From contig CM041294.1 in assembly GCA_023052935.1 (NCBI GenBank), forward strand, positions 12,573,791-12,637,790: a stretch of DNA of 64,000 nucleotides, read 5' to 3'. The stretch's first letter is position 1. The number at the start of each line of letters is the position of its first letter. The position numbers and the translations under genes were made by a program. Positions 1 to 11,092 of the stretch are shown piece after piece. Under the pieces are notes generated by a model. The model made no database searches. It was not told the DNA's origin and saw only the letters and a program-made list of their open reading frames with translations. This stretch comes from Piezodorus guildinii (taxonomy: Eukaryota > Arthropoda > Insecta > Hemiptera > Pentatomidae).

Positions 1-378
1 TTACCAATGATGAAAATTCAACTAAAGGAGAAAACAGAAAAAATATTTTTTTTGTTGCAATTTTTTGTTTTTGAACATAAGAACAGTAATATACATGTAT
101 GATATACCGTTTGAAAGCTAAAGATTATAGTAAAAATATCATCTCATACACAAGCTTTTAAAAGTTAATAGAGAGTGATGAAAAGCCGCTAAAACTAACT
201 GATTATTTTAGATAATAATATAATACATTTTTTAATAAAACACATGTTTCTATTGAAATTCCATTTAATTAATTCTTTAATGGTTTCACTCATTTGTATC
301 TCTTACTGTTTTTGAAAATTCTTTAATTGATTTTAAAAACGGAGGTAAGTAAAAGTCGTGTGTTGCCCGCACCAGATT
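1..378 (-). repeat. Helentron-like non-autonomous element, copy H1 (cut by window edge)
   Basis: This is the 5' part of a repeat family with about twelve copies here. Read on the minus strand it begins with TCTGGTGCGGGCAACACACG (near 378), followed by the subterminal motif ACTTTCACTTAC. The rest runs off the left edge of the window. Complete copies end with the inverse of that motif just after an 18-bp palindrome. Subterminal inverted repeats, a 3' hairpin and an internal CA/GT microsatellite are the known plan of Helentron-associated elements such as DINE-1. The family placement is inference. Confidence 0.65.
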
Positions 379-1085
379 TTTTATATATAAAACTGCAGGT
401 AGCTATATAGCTGGCACATATTGCTTGAATGAATAGAATCAACCAGCACCATGACTACAGTGGAATCTTGAAACATTCCCATGCGAATCGATATAGATAA
501 CTTGAACAGGGCTCTCCAAAAGCCAATTTAGTATGGATTGAAACGATTTCATTAACAGACTCTTACTCTTTTGGGTCTGTATTTCTACATTTTCTCATTA
601 TTGAATAGGGGCAAAGGAGACAGGGTAAGTAAACGTCTGTTAGAATAAAGCAAATTTCGTATTTCCAGGGATTGGTTTATTAGGTTTTCAATTCCAAGGG
701 AAAATACCGGGCTCCCATATCTCAAACCGGCTGTGAAATTTCCCTTCATCATATTACAAATTGTTCCGAATAAAATTATTTAAACATCAACTATTGAATT
801 TTTATTTTGTTTATGAATATGTTATCCTAAATTGAAAGTAAGATGTACATAATGGTTAAACAGTTTCTCTAAAAATGCATTATACATCACGTTGAAGTAT
901 GTGTCGCTTTTCCGAAACATAAAGTATAACTTTATCCAAGTCATTATGATTCTAGCAGATGTTTAGAATAGGCTAGACAAAGTAAAGCTCATTCTGTTTT
1001 ACGAAAACTGTTTTTTTTTAATTGCTGGCATGGGTTGCACCGCGACCAAACGGTCTATTGTGCGCCATAGAATCACGCGGTGTTA
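379..1085. other. No recognised feature
   Basis: About 700 bp of AT-rich sequence without a credible coding region, RNA gene or repeat that I can match elsewhere in the window. Confidence 0.5.
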
Positions 1086-1088
1086 GTT

Positions 1089-1605
1089 TTAAAACATGAG
1101 TTTAGTAGCAGAAGAAAACTTCAGAAGGCTGTTAGGATTAACAAGATTGTTGTTAGTGGGGTGGTCTACACCAAATAAAGTGAACCTCAACATAGCTAGC
1201 TTGTCGCAGTGGCAGACTATGTGAAACGATGTTTCATCCTCCGTGCCGCATAGTCTGCATAGAGGGTTGTCGGAAATACCAAGTTTAAACATATGGTAGT
1301 TTGCCGTGTCCTGTATAGACAGCAGTCAAGGTCCTCAGGCATGTCCTACTCATACCAAGAAGACACTTCCTTCTGCCGGTACAAGGACCATCTAGGAATT
1401 TGAGTGATTGCCTAGGTCCTTTATTTAGACAAAGTTGTTTGAATTTATTTAAATAGGATTGGTTGATGTACCTAAAGGCATAGCTTAGACTGATTCCACT
1501 TAAGGGTTCTGGTGTGATGGGAGTCGTTGTCGATCCCTTCCTAGCTAATTCATCAGCTTTTTCATTCCCACTGAACCCAGAATGACCAGGTACCCAAAAC
1601 AACTG
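1089..1605 (-). pseudogene. Non-LTR retrotransposon fragment: RNase H domain and 3' end of ORF2
   Basis: Minus-strand reading contains WVPGHSGFSGNEKADELA, the C-terminal signature of the RNase H domain in I/R1/Loa-type LINEs. In a second reading frame a cysteine/histidine stretch with the pattern CRLCG...ETSFHIVCHC follows, which is the usual tail motif of such ORF2 proteins. The two blocks overlap in different frames (1285-1602 and 1089-1292), so there is a frameshift. Only the last 170 or so codons remain. The upstream edge is disrupted by the LINE inserted at 1621-2211. It is a dead fragment. Confidence 0.7.
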
Positions 1606-1620
1606 TAACTACAATTCACA

Positions 1621-2211
1621 TTTTTTTTTTTTTTTTTTTTTCGTAGGCGTAAACCACTTGGGTCATTTTCGTCTTAAATCACTTTAATAAACGGATTAAA
1701 TATTATAGTCTATTGTACAAGTCGGTCTGTCGTAGGAAGTCAAAAAGTTTTGCAGTTGTCTGTATGTTGTCTTGTAAAACGGTTGGTAAGTCAGTGTCAA
1801 TTGCAATATGTGCTCTGTGAGTATCATAAGCCCTACACTCTGTCAAAATGTGTTTAACAGTAATGTTGGGCAGTCCGTAGGAGGTTCCCGTGCCATGAAA
1901 TGTCCGTGAGTTAGTCGGGTGTGTCCAATACGCAGGCGCGCCAGGATAACCTCTTTCCTTCGCTTTTGTCGTAGGGACGAATGCCAATGGGAGATGTCCC
2001 TTCTTATTTCCCTTAATTTGTTGTCAGAAGTGTCATGCCAAATCTGTCCCCACTTCGACCAAATCCGCTGCTCGATGATAGAAACATAGTCGCCAACAGG
2101 CACCTCAGTAAAGGGAATGCCATCTGTTATTGCTTCTTTGGCTGCACGATCTGCGGGTTCATTGCCAACTATACCGCAGTGGCTCGGTACCCAGACGATT
2201 CACAATTACAT
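1621..2211 (-). mobile_element. 5'-truncated LINE with poly(A) tail and target duplication
   Basis: On the minus strand the insert ends in a poly(A) tail (the T run at 1621-1642). The repeat AATTCACA lies on both sides (1613-1620 and 2212-2219), as expected for a target-primed insertion. The coding part starts with WVPSHCGIVGNEPADRAA, an RNase H signature, and continues with a tail rich in Arg/His up to a stop near 1703. The same tail is present at 15705-16090, so this is a recurring family. One frameshift near 1900 separates the two reading blocks. The copy contains only the last 165 codons or so. Confidence 0.75.
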
Positions 2212-2374
2212 AATTCACATTTATTCAATTCCTATTTATACATTGTCGTCCGTCTTAAATGGCAGGATAATTGGGTCAGTCAAGAAAAGCACTTATACAG
2301 AAATTTAGCATTAATTAAAGAAGATAAAATCAAATAATTAAAATGTGGTGTGTGTTGCTCGGTGTTGTTAACGG

Positions 2375-2733
2375 GGAGTGCAGAAAATCCGATAAAAGTA
2401 ACTAATTATTTTGTATAATAATATAATAGATTTTTTAAAAAGGACATGTTTCTATGGAAATTCAATTTTATTAATTCTTTAACACTTCCGCTCATATTTA
2501 ACTCCTACTGTATTTGAAAATTCTTTAATATCATGTAGGTTTTATTCTTATTAAAATGGTCTGACAGGGCTTAAATGCCGATATTTTAAATTTTCTTCAC
2601 CTAAAGTACCTTTAATTTTGAAGATTTAATAATAATAACTAGATTATCTTGTTAACGCTGATGAAAAAAAGGTAAATATATAAATTTAATGAATTCGATA
2701 CCAAACTAAAGGAGAAAACAGAAAAAAATATTT
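2375..2733 (-). repeat. Rearranged Helentron-like fragments (H2)
   Basis: Two pieces of the Helentron-like repeat lie side by side in the same orientation but with the intervening part missing. 2375-2528 matches the part near the 5' end and 2529-2733 matches the middle of the element. The second piece ends in an A-rich stretch one base before a nearly complete copy (H3). Confidence 0.6.
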
Positions 2734-2734
2734 T

Positions 2735-3540
2735 TACTTTCACTTACTATATATAGTAAGGGGAAGTATTGCGATCGTGAAAATTTTCGAATTCCAGTTT
2801 TCAACGGAAATACACGTTTTAGGGTCCCCTGAGTCCAAATAACAAAATCCCGCAAAAAGGTCTGTGTGTGTGTGTGATAACTCCCGGGCGGAAACGGTAA
2901 GTCCTATGAAACTGAAATTTCATATTTAAGACAACTATACGCCCGAGCCGTGACAAAACTTTTTTCATCAAAATGAACTTACCAGAAGAGACACTTTATA
3001 CCATGCATTTTGCACCTTTTTTCGATTTTCTCGAAAACGGTTCCAACGATTTTGATTAAACTCGCTATATCGATGTATAATTTAATGGGCTTTAATTGCA
3101 TGTAGGTTTTATTTGGATAAAAATGGTGTGACAGTGATTAAATGCCGAAATATATAAATTGAATAAATTCGATACCCAACTAAAGGAGAAAACAGAAAAA
3201 ATATTTTTTTAATGCAATTTTTCGTTTTTGAACATAAGAGCAGTAATATACATGTATGATATACCGTTGGAAAGCTAAAGATTTCAGAAAAAATATCATC
3301 TCATACACAAGCTTTTAGAAGTTGATAGAGAATGATGAAAAGAAGAATAAAACTAACTGATTATTTTAGATAATAATATAATAGATTTTTTAATAAAATA
3401 CATGTTTCTATAGAAATTCAATTTGATTAATTCCTTAATAGTTTCACGTATTCTTATCTCTAACTGTATTTGAAAATTATTTCATTGATTTTAAAAATCA
3501 AGGTAAGTGAAAGTCGTGTGTTGCCCGCACCAGATTTTTA
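2735..3540 (-). repeat. Helentron-like element, copy H3
   Basis: A nearly complete copy. The plus-strand view starts with ACTTTCACTTAC overlapping the palindrome CTTACTATATATAGTAAG and carries a short GT run near 2865. It ends with GTAAGTGAAAGT plus the conserved 22-nt terminus at about 3540. It lacks open reading frames, as do all copies here. Confidence 0.7.
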
Positions 3541-3826
3541 TATTTTGAATTGACGAACTTTGGTACCATACCAAGGTGACCAGACCATGTTGGTAACTAG
3601 ATAGTTGGAGAAGTGCTAGATATCCTCAAGATATCTAGCTGGGACCTCCACACAAAGCCCACGGGACTCCTAGGATCCGGTATTAATACATTCATTAGTG
3701 CTCTGGTCTAATACTAGGGCCCTCCGGCTAATTGTACCCGCTTCATTCTCACCTCCATTTCACACCTTGGTCAGGTTTCATCGAGTTTGGGAACTGTAAG
3801 GAATCCTAATACGACATGGTATAAGC
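3541..3826. other. No gene; contains a perfect hairpin at 3615-3639
   Basis: A less AT-rich stretch. The only structure I can see is a perfect 10-bp stem (GCTAGATATC with its complement) around the 5-nt loop CTCAA at 3615-3639. There is no coding region, and a U-run that would suggest a terminator is absent. Confidence 0.5.

Positions 3827-3828
<2 letters not shown>

Positions 3829-3868
<40 letters not shown>
3829..3868. repeat. (TA)n microsatellite
   Basis: About 20 uninterrupted AT units. It stands just before a single Penelope-like arm (3940-4068), which is itself followed by another TA tract. Confidence 0.9.
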
Positions 3869-3871
<3 letters not shown>

Positions 3872-3939
3872 GTAAAAAAACTTTGAAAGAACACTCTTTT
3901 GAAAGATTTTGGACTACACGTGTCTAATTAAGACACTAT

Positions 3940-4067
3940 TTTGTCCAAAATTGCATGATTATGAGAACAATAAATTCACGAAACATCGCATAGATAAAAT
4001 TGTTTATTCATTGACTGAAACCTGAGAACAACAGAAACTTAAATTATCAACAGTCGAGAACTGATCA

Positions 4068-4068
<1 letters not shown>
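3940..4068 (+). mobile_element. Penelope-like terminal arm, single copy (P1)
   Basis: The sequence matches the right arm of the palindrome at 49414-49990: a block containing GCATGATTATGAGAAC, then a GAAAC element, then TTGTTTATTCATTGACTGAA. It ends in the asymmetric tail with ACAGTCGAGAACTGATC, after which a (TA)n tract starts. The left half of the palindrome is not present. Assignment to Penelope-like elements is inferred from the related copy at 58480-59465, which keeps coding sequence. Confidence 0.5.

Positions 4069-4070
<2 letters not shown>

Positions 4071-4138
<68 letters not shown>
4071..4138. repeat. (TA)n microsatellite
   Basis: Roughly 34 AT units directly following the tail of the P1 arm. 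The long Tyr/Ile repeat reading across it is an artefact of the microsatellite. Confidence 0.9.
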
Positions 4139-4142
<4 letters not shown>

Positions 4143-4464
4143 CACACATATATATTGTAGTGAATCATAAATGCTGCAGTGGACCAAAAATTCAGTAATA
4201 CTTTCATGGAATATTATTTACTTAAAAAAATAATCGGTGCACTATATCTTCTTCCCTATAATCATTATGCTATAATGAGAAAAACTATTTCTTTATAAAA
4301 TTTATTTTGAAATGAACCTAAAAAAGCATATTGGAGATCAGATGTGTAAAATGAAGTTTCCAAACAACCTTGTAAAATCAGCTTTATCTTTTTCTTAATT
4401 TTTGTTGTGGTTGTAAGCCATTGTAGATGCGCATATTGAACATTTTTTCATTTGAATTTTAAGA

Positions 4465-6036
4465 TTGCTAATTGTATATTATCTGTCAACAATGATCTAT
4501 GTATTGCCTCCCATACACTTGAATCCTACATCAGTATGGATGAAGTATGGGATCAGAATCGGGGAATTAAAAATAAATTTTAAAAAATCCCACCAAATAA
4601 CCATTACCCTATTACTCCCTGCTATACAATATTCTTTAACAATGTTCCCCTCATTCCCGTGGGACAAATCCGACACCTTGGACTTTATCTTGATAAAGGA
4701 TTAGCTTGGAATCCTCATTTAGACTGAAATGATAACAAACCACCCACCGTTTTCGGCTACTTCAACACTCACTAGGCAAACGCTCAAACCTTCCAGTTAA
4801 CGACATTACTATTGGGTTGTGTCACATGAAATGTCCGTTTTCAAGGTAAAGGATTTTTATTAAAAATACGATATGAAAATAAGATAATTTTATTCGAAGT
4901 ATTTACCTTCTTTTTCTACACATTTTTTCCAACGTGACTCTAACTTTTTTATCCCCGAACTGAAAAACTCAGAGATTTGTGAAGTGAAACAAAATCTGAA
5001 AACGCACTTTTCACTTGATCATCATTTTCAAAAAGTTTTCCTTTAACGAAGTTGTCTAAATTCCTGAACAGGTGGTAATCTGTTGGAGACAAGTCGGGAG
5101 AATATGGTGGGTGCGGAAGAACTTCGTAGCCCAGTTCTACGGTAGATGCACTTGCATTTAGTTGTGCTAAGAGTCCTTTAACTGTTTGGTAGGGGTTTCC
5201 TTATACTGTATGTTTGAGGACATCGTTGTCTATTACAGACGGAGGTCTTCCTCGGGGCAAGTTTTCCAAGTCGGTATTCTCAGCTGAAAACTTAGCAAAC
5301 CAACGGCGAATGGTCCGTTCATTAACACTCCCTTCCCCAAACGCCTAGCGAATATTTCTAGCGGCCTCAGCTGCTGAATGGCCGAGTTTAAACTCCTACA
5401 AAAATATTACTCGAAAATCGCGTGTTTCCTTTTTCATATTTGGAGGTATAATAAAAAATGGGTAATTGATTGGGAAGCTAATGTTTATAATAAAAAGGTA
5501 GAGGATTAGTAACTGTTTACTTTAAATATGTAAACATTCGGAAGAAAACCACAGAGACCTGCAAAATCCTTTATGTATTTCAGAAACTATAAAAACGGGC
5601 ATTTCATGTGAAACAACCCAATATCATATCAAGGTCAATCTGGACTCACGGAATTAAGCTTTGGGCCTCTACTAATCCATCGAATTCCTATCATATTCAA
5701 TCCTTACAATCCAAAATCCATTGTACAACCCTCAAGCTCCTTACTTTTTTAAGAATAAACTTATCCATATTGACCACAATGTTCCATATGTTGCTGATTT
5801 GCCCAAACCAGCTACTATTACTTTTATTAAAAACTCCATTCTCACACTAACCTACTACTTTCTATCCTCACTTCCTCTTTAATTCCTGATAATACTCCGA
5901 GATGTCTGAAAAGAAGCTTTTAAAGTGATGTCAATGAATATTATCTCTACAAGTGTACCATGCTATTGTTTAATACTTTCTTAAAATTTACTTGATGTAT
6001 TCAACAATAAAATTTTAGACCTCAATAAATATATGT
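4465..6036 (+). pseudogene. Jockey-type LINE 3' fragment, split by a mariner
   Basis: Decayed reverse transcriptase C-terminus and 3' UTR of the Jockey-type family seen complete at 7357-11141. Recognisable pieces are KKSHQIT near 4590, a WNPH-type block near 4710, and after 5621 the IWTHGIKLWAS block (compare IWTYGLELWG in the complete copy). The 3' UTR ends in AATAAATAT near 6025. The mariner at 4812-5621 sits inside it: sequence on either side of the TA duplication rejoins into the expected order. Several frameshifts; not functional. Confidence 0.7.
4812..5621 (-). mobile_element. mariner element M1, internally deleted
   Basis: Terminal inverted repeats begin TTGGGTTGTGTCACATGAAA at 4812 and end with the complement at 5621, with TA on both sides (4810-4811 and 5622-5623). 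Minus-strand readings match mariner transposase: an N-terminal helix-turn-helix block (GHSAAEA) and the C-terminal SPDLSPTDYHLF block holding the third catalytic Asp of the D,D34D triad. The part carrying the first two Asp residues is deleted between about 5120 and 5180, and there are stops. It is about 810 bp, against about 1.3 kb for intact mariners. Inserted in a Jockey fragment. Confidence 0.85.
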
Positions 6037-6228
6037 TTTTAAATATTTTTAAAAAGTCTGCTAATGTATATAAACCCTTCTCCATTTCCTCGGTATTTCA
6101 CTGCCAACCATTTTCACGACTTAGAACCTCAAATTAGATTTATTTTGCCAACATAATCCTGCAACACTCTTTTCATTGCTAAAACTTTAAATAATGTAAG
6201 ACTGTTTTGCTTGGTAAGTATATGATAT

Positions 6229-6523
6229 GTTTGTTTATGTTTATTTATTTAACGTCACTTTATGCTACTATGGCTAATCGGACGATGCTACTGTGGGAGT
6301 CCTAAATTTTGCCTATCCAGGTTTTATTAGGATAGGGATCTTTAACGAGTACCTGACATCGCACAGGCTCGGGACCACCTTTTAACGTCCCCTCCGAAGG
6401 ACGGCGTAACTAAGGATTTTTTAGTCCCATTAAAAAATCCTAGGACCACCTGCGGGTTTGAACCCGTGACCTTTAGCATGGGAAGCTGTTACGCTAGCCA
6501 CCCAGCAACAACAAGTGATCCCC
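6229..6523 (-). mobile_element. tRNA-derived SINE, family 1, copy a
   Basis: A 295-bp element with the perfect target duplication AAGTATATGATAT at 6216-6228 and 6524-6536. On the minus strand it starts with a tRNA-like head: an A-box-like TGGCTAGCGTAACAGC and a B-box-like GGGTTCAAACCC. A body follows that ends in a TTAAATAAATAAAC-type 3' tail. The same element is at 13520-13809. The RNA polymerase III promoter role is inferred from the boxes. Confidence 0.85.
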
Positions 6524-6536
6524 AAGTATATGATAT

Positions 6537-7282
6537 AAATGATGAGCAAAATCTATCTCTAAGCCAATAAGTCAAAAGTCAATACCTAAAATCAAGTTTT
6601 AGTCAATCACATACTAAATTTATTACTGTTTATTTAATGTCGGTTGGTGATTCATTAATATTATCAATATTGAACAATGAGTTTTATAATTTACTCCAGA
6701 GTTCGTTTTTCCTCGTCCCTTTTTTTACCCGCTCATTAGTGTCCTTCAGAAGTATTAATATCTCCTGTGATGATTAATTAAAGAAACATTATTAATTAAT
6801 AAGGTTTCGAAAATAATAACAGAATTGAATATCAAAGAAATTCTGGTAATATTTAATTTGCAGCTGATTAGTTGATAGTTGTGACTTGATGATTTTGAGA
6901 AATAGTTGACCCAGCTAGCTAATTTGATAATCATACTGTTGTATCCTGATTTTTTTAATGAAAAATGAAAGATTCCGTTGTCAATGTTGCACAATCACTT
7001 GTCTATACTAAACTTTAAAAAAGTCATTATTACCTTATGTACTACTACGTCAAAAATCTTTGATTTTCCGTAACTGTAACTGAAAAACAGACAATGGCCT
7101 AAGCCGGACAACCGTTTTGTTAATATTTTTCAAAATTGGAGAAAATCCCTGCTCAAGAGAAGTTCCAGAGAGTTTTTTTTAAAGAAAATAATATATGAAG
7201 AAAAATAAAACGATAATCCAAACAACTATACGATGATGTACACCAATTAGTCTTAAAATGGCGGTCAATTAAATATGATTTG
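6537..7282. other. No recognised gene
   Basis: AT-rich sequence. The last 12 bases, AAATATGATTTG at 7271-7282, are the left target duplication of the Penelope-like element that follows. Confidence 0.5.
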
Positions 7283-7609
7283 TGAAGTGACAATGGTTGA
7301 CTGTGTGTATATATGAGAGAAGTTGCTTGAGGGTGCAGTCAATTTAACACACAATTCCATTCAAAACCATTTTTATTCAGTAAAATTACAATCTGTCCCA
7401 CTTTTGACATTAATAGTAGTACTGAAAGATATCATACATACTACATTCATACAATATTTACACAGCATAAAATTACAATAAAATATATACACAATAATGA
7501 ATTAAAACAATACAGTCAAGAATTCGCTTATACCTATATACACATACACACACTCATACATACATCACATTGAGTGGAGAATCTAGCCAGTGCTAGAACT
7601 CCAATATAT

Positions 7610-8950
7610 TTACAAAAGGTCGCGGGGCCACTGCCGTTTCAACCTTCTAGGTGGGTTGTATGGATGAGTGGAGCTGGATAGGGATTGAGCTAGAGGATTA
7701 GGATGATGAATGAGGTTCTGGTGGAATTTAGAAAATTTGGATGGAATTAGGTCTGAAATAAATGGAACATTAAGGTCGTGGTGCAAGGTATAGTTGGAGA
7801 CATAATAAGGAGCATTTACTATTGTACGGAGGACTTTGGATTGAAAGGATTGAATGCGTTTGATGTTAGTACGTTTAGCTGTCCCCCACAGTTCAAGTCC
7901 GTAGGTCCAGATGGGCTTCAGTATTGTCTTGTAGATTAATAATTTGTTGTCAACTGTAAGTTCAGATTTTCTGTTGAGTAGTCGGTATAACTGGCCGAAT
8001 CGTCGGTTGAGTTCTTGTCTTTTAAGTCTTGTATGTGGGTTCCAAGTCAATCTTTTGTCTAACAGTAAGCCAAGATACCGGACTGTATCTGAGAGAGGAA
8101 TTGGTAATGAGTTGAAATAAACTGGCGGACAGGATTTTCGTCTAAGAGTAAAGGTTATGTGTTTACATTTGGCTTCGTTTACCTTTACACGCCAGTTATT
8201 ACACCAGTGTTCGATAAGGAAAAGGTGTCTCTGAAGGTTTAAGGATGCTGTTTCAGGATTGGAACTGGATGATAGGATGGCGGTATCGTCTGCAAAAGTT
8301 GCCAGAAAGGTATCAGGATGTGTAGGAATATCAGCAGTGTAAAGGATGTAGAGGACGGGTCCCAAGACGCTGCCTTGAGGAACACCGGCCTCAACGGGAT
8401 AAAGGTTAGAAAATTCTACACCACAGCGAACTCGGAAGGAACGGTTTGAGAGATAGGATCTGAGAATTAGGTATAGAGACTGGGGTAAATGGGTTTTCAG
8501 CTTGAAGAGTAATCCAGTGTGCCATACCCGGTCAAAAGCTTGCGCAATGTCCAAAAACGCACCAGAACAATACTCTTTGCATTCAAGAGCTGAGGAAATA
8601 TGGTCTACAACTCGGAGCCCCTGTTGAACTGTGGAATGCTGAGGACGGAATCCAAACTGATGGGAAGGAAGATTTTGAGATTCTAATATGGGTAGGATAC
8701 GTTTAAGAAGAAGTCTTTCGAAGATTTTTGAGAGGATGGGGAGTAGACTAATAGGCCTGTAGGATGAAGTGTTGTTGGAAGGTTTGCCTGGTTTTAGAAA
8801 AAGAATGATAGTGGAATGTTTCCATAACAGAGGAAAATAGGTGGTGCGTAGGATGCAGTTGTAAATGTAAGTAAGGAATATAATAGCTTTCTTCGGAAGT
8901 TGTCGGAGGATCTGGGGAGTAAGGAGATCGTGTCCAGGAGATTTTTTTGG
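7610..8950 (-). pseudogene. J1 ORF2: reverse transcriptase domain
   Basis: Open in one frame from about 8950 to the stop at 7610, roughly 445 codons, although the first ATG in frame lies only at 8554. Motifs in order: SSYRPISLLP and FGFRPQHST, then FLDIAQAFDRVWH (motif A with its Asp), AGVPQGSVLGPVLY (motif B), FADDTAIL (catalytic FADD, motif C), VRYLGLLLDKRLTWNPHT (motif E/thumb) and the family-typical end RRLKRQWPRDLL before the stop. All catalytic residues I can identify are present. It is joined to the endonuclease part by a single-base frameshift, so ORF2 as a whole cannot be made without repair or slippage. Confidence 0.85.
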
Positions 8951-10000
8951 AGGGTCAGTTTTTGGAGAAGATATTTGACCTCAGAGGGGTTAATAGCTTT
9001 AGGAGGTAGGGAAAGTGGAATTGGTGACATAAGAAAGTCTTGCACTGTTTCGGTGTGATTGATGTGGGATTCCGGGTGAGGAGTGAATACTTTGGAGAGG
9101 TGTGTGGCGAATTCCTCGGCTTTATCTTCATCAGATGCAGCCCAGGAGTTATCACCACGTCGGAGAGGATGGGAAACTTGATGGTGTTTTAGGATCTTTT
9201 TCGTGATATTCCACAGGGAATTATCACGAGCTGATAGAGAGGAGAGGTAGGAATTAAAGGACTGGGAACGGAAGGTCGCCAACTCCCTCTTCAATTGTCT
9301 ACAATAGAAGTTATAGGAGCGGCGATCTGTTGGGTGTCGGGTGCGCTGCCATAATGATCTTGCTCGACGTTTGGTGTGGATGAGGTCTATTATATGTTGT
9401 GGAAAATGATTTTGGTCAGGATTTATATTGGAGTGTTTAGGAAAGGAAGCAGTCCAGACAGCTTGTTGGATGGCGGTGGTAAAGGAATAGACGGAATTAT
9501 CTAGGTCATCTGGGGTTTTGAGGGTTACTCTGAGATCAATATTATCGGTCAGGATTTGGCGGAAAAGGTTCCAGTTGACAGGGCCTCGGATGAATGATGG
9601 TGGAATGGGTTTTGGAATTGGAGTGAGAGATACTTTTAGGATCAGTGGACTATGGTCTGAGGATAGTTCATCAAGGCGAGTTACAGAAAAGTTGAGGGAG
9701 CCTAATCCGCTGTGGATAAAGAAGTCGAGGATGTCAGGATTGCGGTTAGGATCGGTTGGCCAGTAGGTAGGGGAGTCAGGAGGCAGGATATTAAAATTTC
9801 GGGAGTTAAGTGCAGACAGCAAATTTCGTCCCCGAGAATTCGTGGTTCTGGAACCCCACTGCTGATGCTTGGCGTTTAAGTCTCCACCCAGAATGAAACG
9901 ATTTCCTAAGGAATCCAGGAAGGATACAAATTCGGAATTGGAAATGGAATGTTTAGGAGGGCAATATGCAGATGTGAGGGTTACCGGAAAGGAAAAAGTC
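8944..10000 (-). pseudogene. J1 ORF2: endonuclease domain, N-terminus deleted
   Basis: Minus-strand frame running from about 10000 down to the frameshift at 8944-8953. It shows AYCPP, FILGGDLNAKHQQWGS and LSSDHSPLIL, the middle and last catalytic blocks (GDxN and SDH) of the apurinic-type endonuclease of LINEs. The first block, with the catalytic Asn and Glu, is missing. The frame overlaps the end of ORF1 (stop at 9953), and the ORF1 C-terminus runs straight into endonuclease sequence. This indicates an internal deletion of about 70 or more codons at the ORF1/ORF2 junction. Confidence 0.75.
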
Positions 10001-11092
10001 TTGATTACTATGGCTGTGGCTTGTATTGTAAGGATTTTTCAAGGCTGGAATTAGATTTGATACTAGATTTGTAAGGAGTGATATAAGCGGCATAACAAGA
10101 GATTTGATTTCGGAGATGAACGATGTCATTAGACTGGTAAGATCTGTGGCGTTTGATGGTGGAGGGATATGAGAAATTTGATGTTGAGGAGTTTTTTGAA
10201 GGTCAGGTAAACTTTGAGGGATAGATTGTTGTACAATAGATTGAGAATGTTGAGGAAAACGTTGTTCCGGCAGGGCCTCGACTTCATGACTCTGGTTCCC
10301 ACCTCCAAGCAAGTGGGCAAATGACAAGTTAGAATTTACAAGTTTAGATGGTTCTCTTCTGCTTCTGATTGGTGTAGCTGTTTCATTCGGATCCTGAGGT
10401 TTTTGGTATCTGGTTCTGAGTTTCTTGTAGATTTCACATCCCTTGTAGTTAGCCGGGTGGTCCTTGAGGCACAGAGCACATACAGCGGGTGTTGATTTTG
10501 ATCTTGTACATTCTTCTGATTTATGCTGTTCACCGCATTTCACACAGCGTGGTATGTGATGGCAATAACTTTTGGTATGACCATATGCCTGACAGTTATG
10601 ACACTGAACTATTTCTTTCTTTGTGTAAGGTTTTTCAACTTTTACACGGGTATAGTACAGTCTACTGAGGTCATAGATTTTTTCGACTCCTGCTAATGGT
10701 TCCAAGTCCACGAAGAATAGAGGCAGTGGACTTTTATCTTTTAGTACGTTGGTGACTTGCCTCACTTGGAATCCTAATTCTGTCAGTTCTTCTTTGATAG
10801 CTTCAACGGGTGTTGAGGAATGTAGGTTTCTGATTACGACCCTTAATGCTCTCTCCTGGCGCAGCTGATAAGTATGAAAGTCAGCTTTGGTCTCAGTCAG
10901 ATATTTTACAATCTTTCTGTAGGTTTCAGCAGTAGTCGGAGATATTTTTGTATCATTGGTTCTACTTATACAATAATAACTATTAGGATCAGTTACTTTG
11001 TTTAAATGCGCACACATCAGTTTAAAATTTTTAATATTTTTAACAAATATCGGTGGAGGTAGTGGTTCCCTGGGTATAGGAGAAGATTCCAT
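9953..11092 (-). CDS. J1 ORF1: Gag-like RNA-binding protein with zinc knuckles
   Basis: 379 codons from the ATG at 11092 (MESSPIP). The frame is open further upstream, but only to a GTG inside the target duplication, so the internal ATG is preferred. The middle part resembles the domain that precedes zinc knuckles in Jockey/HeT-A Gag proteins. Around residues 165-225 there are three cysteine/histidine clusters: CHNCQAYGHTKSYC, CVKCGEQHKSEEC and CALCLKDHPANYKGC. In the family this protein binds the element RNA and forms ribonucleoprotein particles. The last 20 or so residues are probably not original: a deletion joins ORF1 to endonuclease sequence in another frame. Confidence 0.75.
   Translation of the reverse strand: MESSPIPREPLPPPIFVKNIKNFKLMCAHLNKVTDPNSYYCISRTNDTKISPTTAETYRKIVKYLTETKADFHTYQLRQERALRVVIRNLHSSTPVEAIKEELTELGFQVRQVTNVLKDKSPLPLFFVDLEPLAGVEKIYDLSRLYYTRVKVEKPYTKKEIVQCHNCQAYGHTKSYCHHIPRCVKCGEQHKSEECTRSKSTPAVCALCLKDHPANYKGCEIYKKLRTRYQKPQDPNETATPIRSRREPSKLVNSNLSFAHLLGGGNQSHEVEALPEQRFPQHSQSIVQQSIPQSLPDLQKTPQHQISHIPPPSNATDLTSLMTSFISEIKSLVMPLISLLTNLVSNLIPALKNPYNTSHSHSNQDFFLSGNPHICILPS

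Noticed and set aside
3615..3639. Intrinsic terminator
   Set aside because: Perfect hairpin but no following T run, and the organism is eukaryotic; listed only as a hairpin.
4004..4207. Minus-strand frame rich in Tyr-Ile repeats (and a similar one at 49953-50213)
   Set aside because: Produced by reading through a (TA)n microsatellite; no coding evidence.
9518..9766. Plus-strand 82-codon frame
   Set aside because: Opposite strand of the J1 endonuclease.
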